64,000 nucleotides of DNA. Source: Rhodopseudomonas infernalis. GTDB taxonomy: Bacteria; Pseudomonadota; Alphaproteobacteria; Rhizobiales; Xanthobacteraceae. Positions 60,891-64,000 of the stretch are shown one piece after another. The stretch covers positions 124,001 through 188,000 of the forward strand of contig NZ_JAJNAL010000002.1 in NCBI RefSeq assembly GCF_022271405.1, given 5' to 3'. Position 1 is the stretch's first letter. Each line of letters opens with the position of its first letter. Made by a program: the position numbers and the translations under genes. Below the pieces are notes generated by a model. The model was given only the letters and a program-made list of their open reading frames with translations, searched no databases and was not told where the DNA came from.

Positions 60891-61211
60891 TCAGTCCCTC
60901 GCTGGGCGGATTTTTGAAGCGGTGACGCCTGCGAAGGGGTCCGCCATCGAAGCCTGCGAGACAGCCGGTCGCGAGCGATGCGCAACTTGCCGCCGAGCAC
61001 GCACGTTGCGATAGGTACGCGGCCGTTGTTGTTGTGCGATTCCGTTCGCAATGATCGCGGCGGCAGCAACGCCGGCGATCGCGCCGAACACTGCAGCACC
61101 ATCCCGCGCGACTGAACGAGTCGGGAAAGAAACCAGCGCGATCGCGAACGCCGCGGCCAACAAAGCCGGCGAAAAGCGCAATGACTTACGATCGAATTTG
61201 ATAGTCAGCAT
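60891..61211 (-). CDS. Small exported or membrane-anchored hypothetical protein
   Basis: This 106-residue protein begins MLTIKFDRK, then a hydrophobic segment (about 14-33, likely signal peptide with cut near SVA), then a Gly/Ala membrane-like segment (AAVFGAIAGVAAAAIIANGIA). The C-terminus is basic and Arg/Gln-rich. The ATG at 61211 has GGGGG about 7 bp upstream and is preferred over a GTG 8 codons earlier. It precedes the protease gene by 57 bp on the same strand and may be linked to it. Function unknown. Confidence 0.6.
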   Translation of the reverse strand: MLTIKFDRKSLRFSPALLAAAFAIALVSFPTRSVARDGAAVFGAIAGVAAAAIIANGIAQQQRPRTYRNVRARRQVAHRSRPAVSQASMADPFAGVTASKIRPARD

Positions 61212-61332
61212 GACTGCCCCCAGATGCCCTGCCACGATTAGTAGAAAACAGAGTTGCGTCGGTCAAGGAATGACCGCGCTGCGAGCGGGGCGCGCTGCCG
61301 CCGTGAGAGTCTGCGGATCGCGGGTTAGGGAG

Positions 61333-62007
61333 CTAATGCTTCGCGATTACAGCCAGCGCCTCGGCGCCCGTGACCGGGCGATCGATAGCAAGCGCGTCGA
61401 ATGCGGCGATGCTGCCGAGCGCGTCATCGAGCAGTGAGCGGTAGCGCTGGCGGGGGACTTCGATGGCGCCGAAGCTGCGCAGATGCTCTGTGACGAACTG
61501 CGTGTCGAGCAGCTCGTAGCCGCCGGCGAGCAGGCGGGCGACGAGATGCACCAGCGCCACTTTCGAGGCGTCGCGGGCGCGGTGGAACATGCTCTCGCCG
61601 AAGAACGCGCGGCCGAGGCTGACGCCGTAGAGGCCGCCGACGAGGTCGTCGTTCTGCCAGACTTCGACGCTGTGGCAATGGCCTATATCGTGCAGGCCGA
61701 TGTACAGCTCGCGGATGCGGCGGTTGATCCATGTGTCTTCGCGGCCGGGCTGCGGCTCGGCGCAGCCGTCGATTACCGCCTTGAAGGCGCGGTCGACCGT
61801 GACGGTGAAGGCGTCGGAGCGCACCGTGCGGGCGAGGCGGGAGGGCACACGAAGACCGCCGAGCGGGATGATGCCGCGCATCTCCGGTTCGACCCAGAAC
61901 AGCGTCGGATCGTCGATGCTCTCGGCCATCGGAAAGATGCCGCAGGCGTAAGCGCGCAGCAGCATTTCGGGCGTGATCTCGGCGTTGGCGGAGTCGCGGG
62001 AGGCCAT
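61333..62007 (-). CDS. aat: Leucyl/phenylalanyl-tRNA-protein transferase
   Basis: Aat attaches Leu or Phe from tRNA to proteins with N-terminal Arg or Lys, marking them for ClpAP (N-end rule). The 224-residue protein has the signatures [32 protein letters not shown], and [18 protein letters not shown]. Length and motifs match the standard short form. Its usual neighbour DUF2155 is 10 kb away in this window, while aat keeps the convergent orientation relative to it. Confidence 0.95.
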   Translation of the reverse strand: MASRDSANAEITPEMLLRAYACGIFPMAESIDDPTLFWVEPEMRGIIPLGGLRVPSRLARTVRSDAFTVTVDRAFKAVIDGCAEPQPGREDTWINRRIRELYIGLHDIGHCHSVEVWQNDDLVGGLYGVSLGRAFFGESMFHRARDASKVALVHLVARLLAGGYELLDTQFVTEHLRSFGAIEVPRQRYRSLLDDALGSIAAFDALAIDRPVTGAEALAVIAKH

Positions 62008-62053
62008 TTACGGAGCATAGCAGGGCGGGACCGGTGAGGCGACCCGCCTGGCG

Positions 62054-63271
62054 TCACCGGATTGGATCCGGCATCCAGCCGAGCAGCGCCAGCATGACGA
62101 AGAAGCCGACGAAGTACGCGATGCCGACGTGCCAGCCGAAGCGTAGCCACAGGTAAACCGACTTGCCCTCGGGGAACATGTTGGTGAGGGCGACGCCGGC
62201 CGAGGAGCCGAACCACATCATCGAGCCGCCGAAGCCGACCGCGTAGGCGAGGAAGCCCCAGTCGTAGCCGCCTTGTTTCAGCGCCAGCGCGGTGAGCGGA
62301 ATGTTGTCGAAGCCGGCGGAGACGAAGCCGAGGCCGAGGGCGGTCTGCCAGCTCGCCGCAGGCAGTTCTTCCACCGGCATCATCGAGGCGGCGGTCACCA
62401 GCGCCAGCAGGAAGATGGTGCCTTTGAGCGTCGACGGCATCAGCTCCCAGTCCGGCCGGCGGATCGGCGCGGTGATCAGCAGCACGGCCCACACGGTGAG
62501 GCCGAGCAGAGGCAACTGATCGAGCAGCGCCGGGTAGTTGACGTTGGCGATGATGTTGGCGGCCAGCGCCGCGATCAGGATCGCCGCGACGATGCCGACG
62601 CGGACCCATTCGATCCTGAGCCCGCGCGGCGGATCCTTGGCGATCGGCGAGAAGTTCTGCTGCTGGATCGAGGCAGGTACGGCGAACAGCAGCAGCGCGA
62701 CGCCGGCCGCCACATAGGCTTCCACGACGCTCAGCGGGCTGACGCCGGCGATCCACATCATCGTCGTGGTGGTATCACCGACGACGCTGCCGGAGCCGCC
62801 GGCGTTCGACGCCGCGACGATCGCCGCCAGATAGCCGATATGCACTCTGCCGCGAAACACGTGCCGCGCCACCATGCCGCCGATCAGCGCGGCGGCGATG
62901 TTGTCGAGGAAGCTCGACAGCACGAACACCATGACCAGCAGGACGACCGGGCCCTTCCAGTCGTCCGGCAGCAGCGCCGGCATCTCGTCCGGAATACCGC
63001 TCTTCTCGAAATGTGCCGACAGCAGCGCGAAGCCCATCAGCAGCAGGAACAGGTTCGCCAGCGTTACCCATTCGTGCTGCAGATGCAGCGTCAGCCCGAG
63101 CAGGCCGGTGCCGGTCTTGAAGCCGCTGAACACCAGCTTGGTGGTGGTGATCGTCGCGAGCCCCGCCAGCGCGATCGCCAAGGTGTGGCGATGAAAGATC
63201 GCGACACCGAGCAGAGTCAGCGCGAACAGGATGAAGTCGAGCGGAATGCCGAAGATCAGGACCGGCGTCAC
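62054..63271 (-). CDS. NhaD/ArsB-type ion transporter
   Basis: This polytopic inner-membrane protein of the ion-transporter (IT) superfamily has 405 residues and about 11 hydrophobic segments. The two inverted repeats each hold an Asn-containing motif: FLDNIAAALIGG with SNAGGSGSVVGDTTTTM in the first, AGFDNIPLTALAL with GSSAGVALTNMFPEG in the second. These resemble the Na+/H+ antiporter NhaD and related citrate/arsenite carriers. The substrate is not certain. It stands 46 bp upstream of aat on the same strand. Confidence 0.82.
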   Translation of the reverse strand: MTPVLIFGIPLDFILFALTLLGVAIFHRHTLAIALAGLATITTTKLVFSGFKTGTGLLGLTLHLQHEWVTLANLFLLLMGFALLSAHFEKSGIPDEMPALLPDDWKGPVVLLVMVFVLSSFLDNIAAALIGGMVARHVFRGRVHIGYLAAIVAASNAGGSGSVVGDTTTTMMWIAGVSPLSVVEAYVAAGVALLLFAVPASIQQQNFSPIAKDPPRGLRIEWVRVGIVAAILIAALAANIIANVNYPALLDQLPLLGLTVWAVLLITAPIRRPDWELMPSTLKGTIFLLALVTAASMMPVEELPAASWQTALGLGFVSAGFDNIPLTALALKQGGYDWGFLAYAVGFGGSMMWFGSSAGVALTNMFPEGKSVYLWLRFGWHVGIAYFVGFFVMLALLGWMPDPIR

Positions 63272-63473
63272 GCGGACCTCGGCGGGGCAGAAAGCTGTGC
63301 AGCGCCCGTTGCAACGGCGGCATGATGTCGGATGTTCAAGGTAGCGGTCTCGGTCTCGGCGAGGAAGTGGCCGACGCGCTCCTCAGAGGCGCCGGTCCGG
63401 CGCGGCGGAAGCTGCCCGACCTGCGACAAAATGGCAAGGTTACCCGGGAAGGGGCGACGTAAGCCTTTCGGCG

Positions 63474-64000
63474 TCAGCTCCGCACGGCGAGCCAGATCCA
63501 ATGCCGCGACCCGCTGCGCTTGCCGACGGCGCGGATCGGGACCTCGTTGACGGTAAAGCCGCTCTGCCGCAGCCGTCGGGTGAAGCCCTCGTCTGGCCCG
63601 GAGGACCACAGCGCCAGGACGCCGCCGTCGCGCAGCGCCGCACGGGTGGTGGCCAGGCCGCCATGGTCGTAAAGCCGATCGTTGGCTTTGCGGGACAGCC
63701 CCTCGGGCCCGTTGTCGACGTCGAGCAGGATGGCGTCGAAACGTCCGGCCCCGGCCTGGATCAGTTCGCCGACATCGCGGGCGATCAGGTTGACGCGGGG
63801 ATCGTCAAGGCTGTTGCCGTAGAGCGCGGCCATCGGCCCGCGACCCCAGTCGATCACCTCTGGCACCAATTCAGCGACGTCGATCGTCGCATCCTTGCCG
63901 AATACCGCCAGCGCAGCGCGCAGCGTGAAGCCCATGCCGAGGCCGCCGATCAGGACGTGCGGCCGAGTCCGCCCCGCGAGCTTCCTGCAGGCGAGGGTCG
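63474..64000 (-). CDS. Spermidine synthase-like methyltransferase-fold protein, 5' end outside the window
   Basis: This is the C-terminal part of a spermidine/spermine synthase-like protein. The frame continues off the window end, so the listed right edge is not the start. Visible motifs are the SAM-binding LIGGLGMGFT (just before an internal ATG at 63935), the acidic VAELVPEVIDW, and LLDVDNGPEGL; the end is SRHWIWLAVRS. True spermidine synthases have a D-T-D type catalytic loop; here DVDNGPEG differs, so it may act on another substrate. The 200 bp between it and the NhaD-like gene hold nothing recognisable. Confidence 0.82.
   Translation of the reverse strand, partial: TLACRKLAGRTRPHVLIGGLGMGFTLRAALAVFGKDATIDVAELVPEVIDWGRGPMAALYGNSLDDPRVNLIARDVGELIQAGAGRFDAILLDVDNGPEGLSRKANDRLYDHGGLATTRAALRDGGVLALWSSGPDEGFTRRLRQSGFTVNEVPIRAVGKRSGSRHWIWLAVRS

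Noticed and set aside
1-64000. CRISPR arrays, prophage, insertion sequences, integrases, replication origin
   Set aside because: No spaced direct-repeat array, transposase, integrase, phage structural gene or DnaA-box cluster was seen; the only tandem repeat is the 16-bp pair at 21875.

Overview
The window reads as chromosome of a GC-rich alphaproteobacterium, very probably Rhodopseudomonas palustris or a close relative in the Bradyrhizobium group. The signs are a nitrogenase-switch pair (DraT/DraG), NDUFA12 and DUF2155 genes, a Porin_2 outer-membrane protein, a BA14K-type protein, and typical palindromic intergenic repeats. There is no phage, transposase, integrase or CRISPR array. Species assignment is from gene recognition only, not from a database search.

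Region 1 (1-18.2 kb) is a reductive sulfur island built around two nitrogenase-like gene sets of the same order (radical SAM, NifH-like, NifD-like, NifK-like), both on the + strand. The first (2345-7189) has a NifB-type maturase and a catalytic pair with all six P-cluster cysteines and the cofactor cysteine. It matches the methylthio-alkane reductase MarBHDK described in purple bacteria and follows the end of an ABC importer operon. The second (13395-18156) is different and I know of no described function for it: its radical SAM protein has a CX8CX2C motif, its D-like subunit has one cysteine in total, and its K-like subunit keeps three cluster cysteines. It therefore looks able to hold one bridging [4Fe-4S] cluster (as in the chlorophyllide reductases) but no NifB-derived cofactor. 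Between the two sets, on the - strand, lies a complete alkanesulfonate operon (ssuA, ssuD, ssuC, ssuB, flavin reductase, second ssuA). Aerobic sulfonate use and anaerobic reductive sulfur chemistry thus sit side by side.

Region 2 (18.2-22 kb) carries a tRNA-Ser, an AraC-type regulator and draT-draG. Both nitrogenase-like H proteins keep the arginine that DraT modifies in NifH, so the switch could act on them too.

Region 3 (22-44 kb) is mostly housekeeping and transport: PilZ and GrlR-like small proteins; nikR with a well-formed operator shared with a divergent TonB receptor; an OprB porin; a CorA/ZntB channel; a Pit phosphate transporter; a TetR/hydrolase pair; leuA; AraC and MocR regulators beside a BenE-type transporter; a second tRNA-Ser; a major porin; a lytic transglycosylase; and an EamA exporter.

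Region 4 (44-64 kb) contains the conserved genes NDUFA12, DUF2155 and aat, which are usually neighbours in related genomes but here are separated by accessory genes. These include two DJ-1-type genes, a glycoside hydrolase, an esterase, an SDR, an alpha/beta hydrolase whose nucleophile serine is glycine, and a GntR-ALDH-serine hydrolase-ABC importer catabolic module. The window ends inside a spermidine-synthase-like gene.
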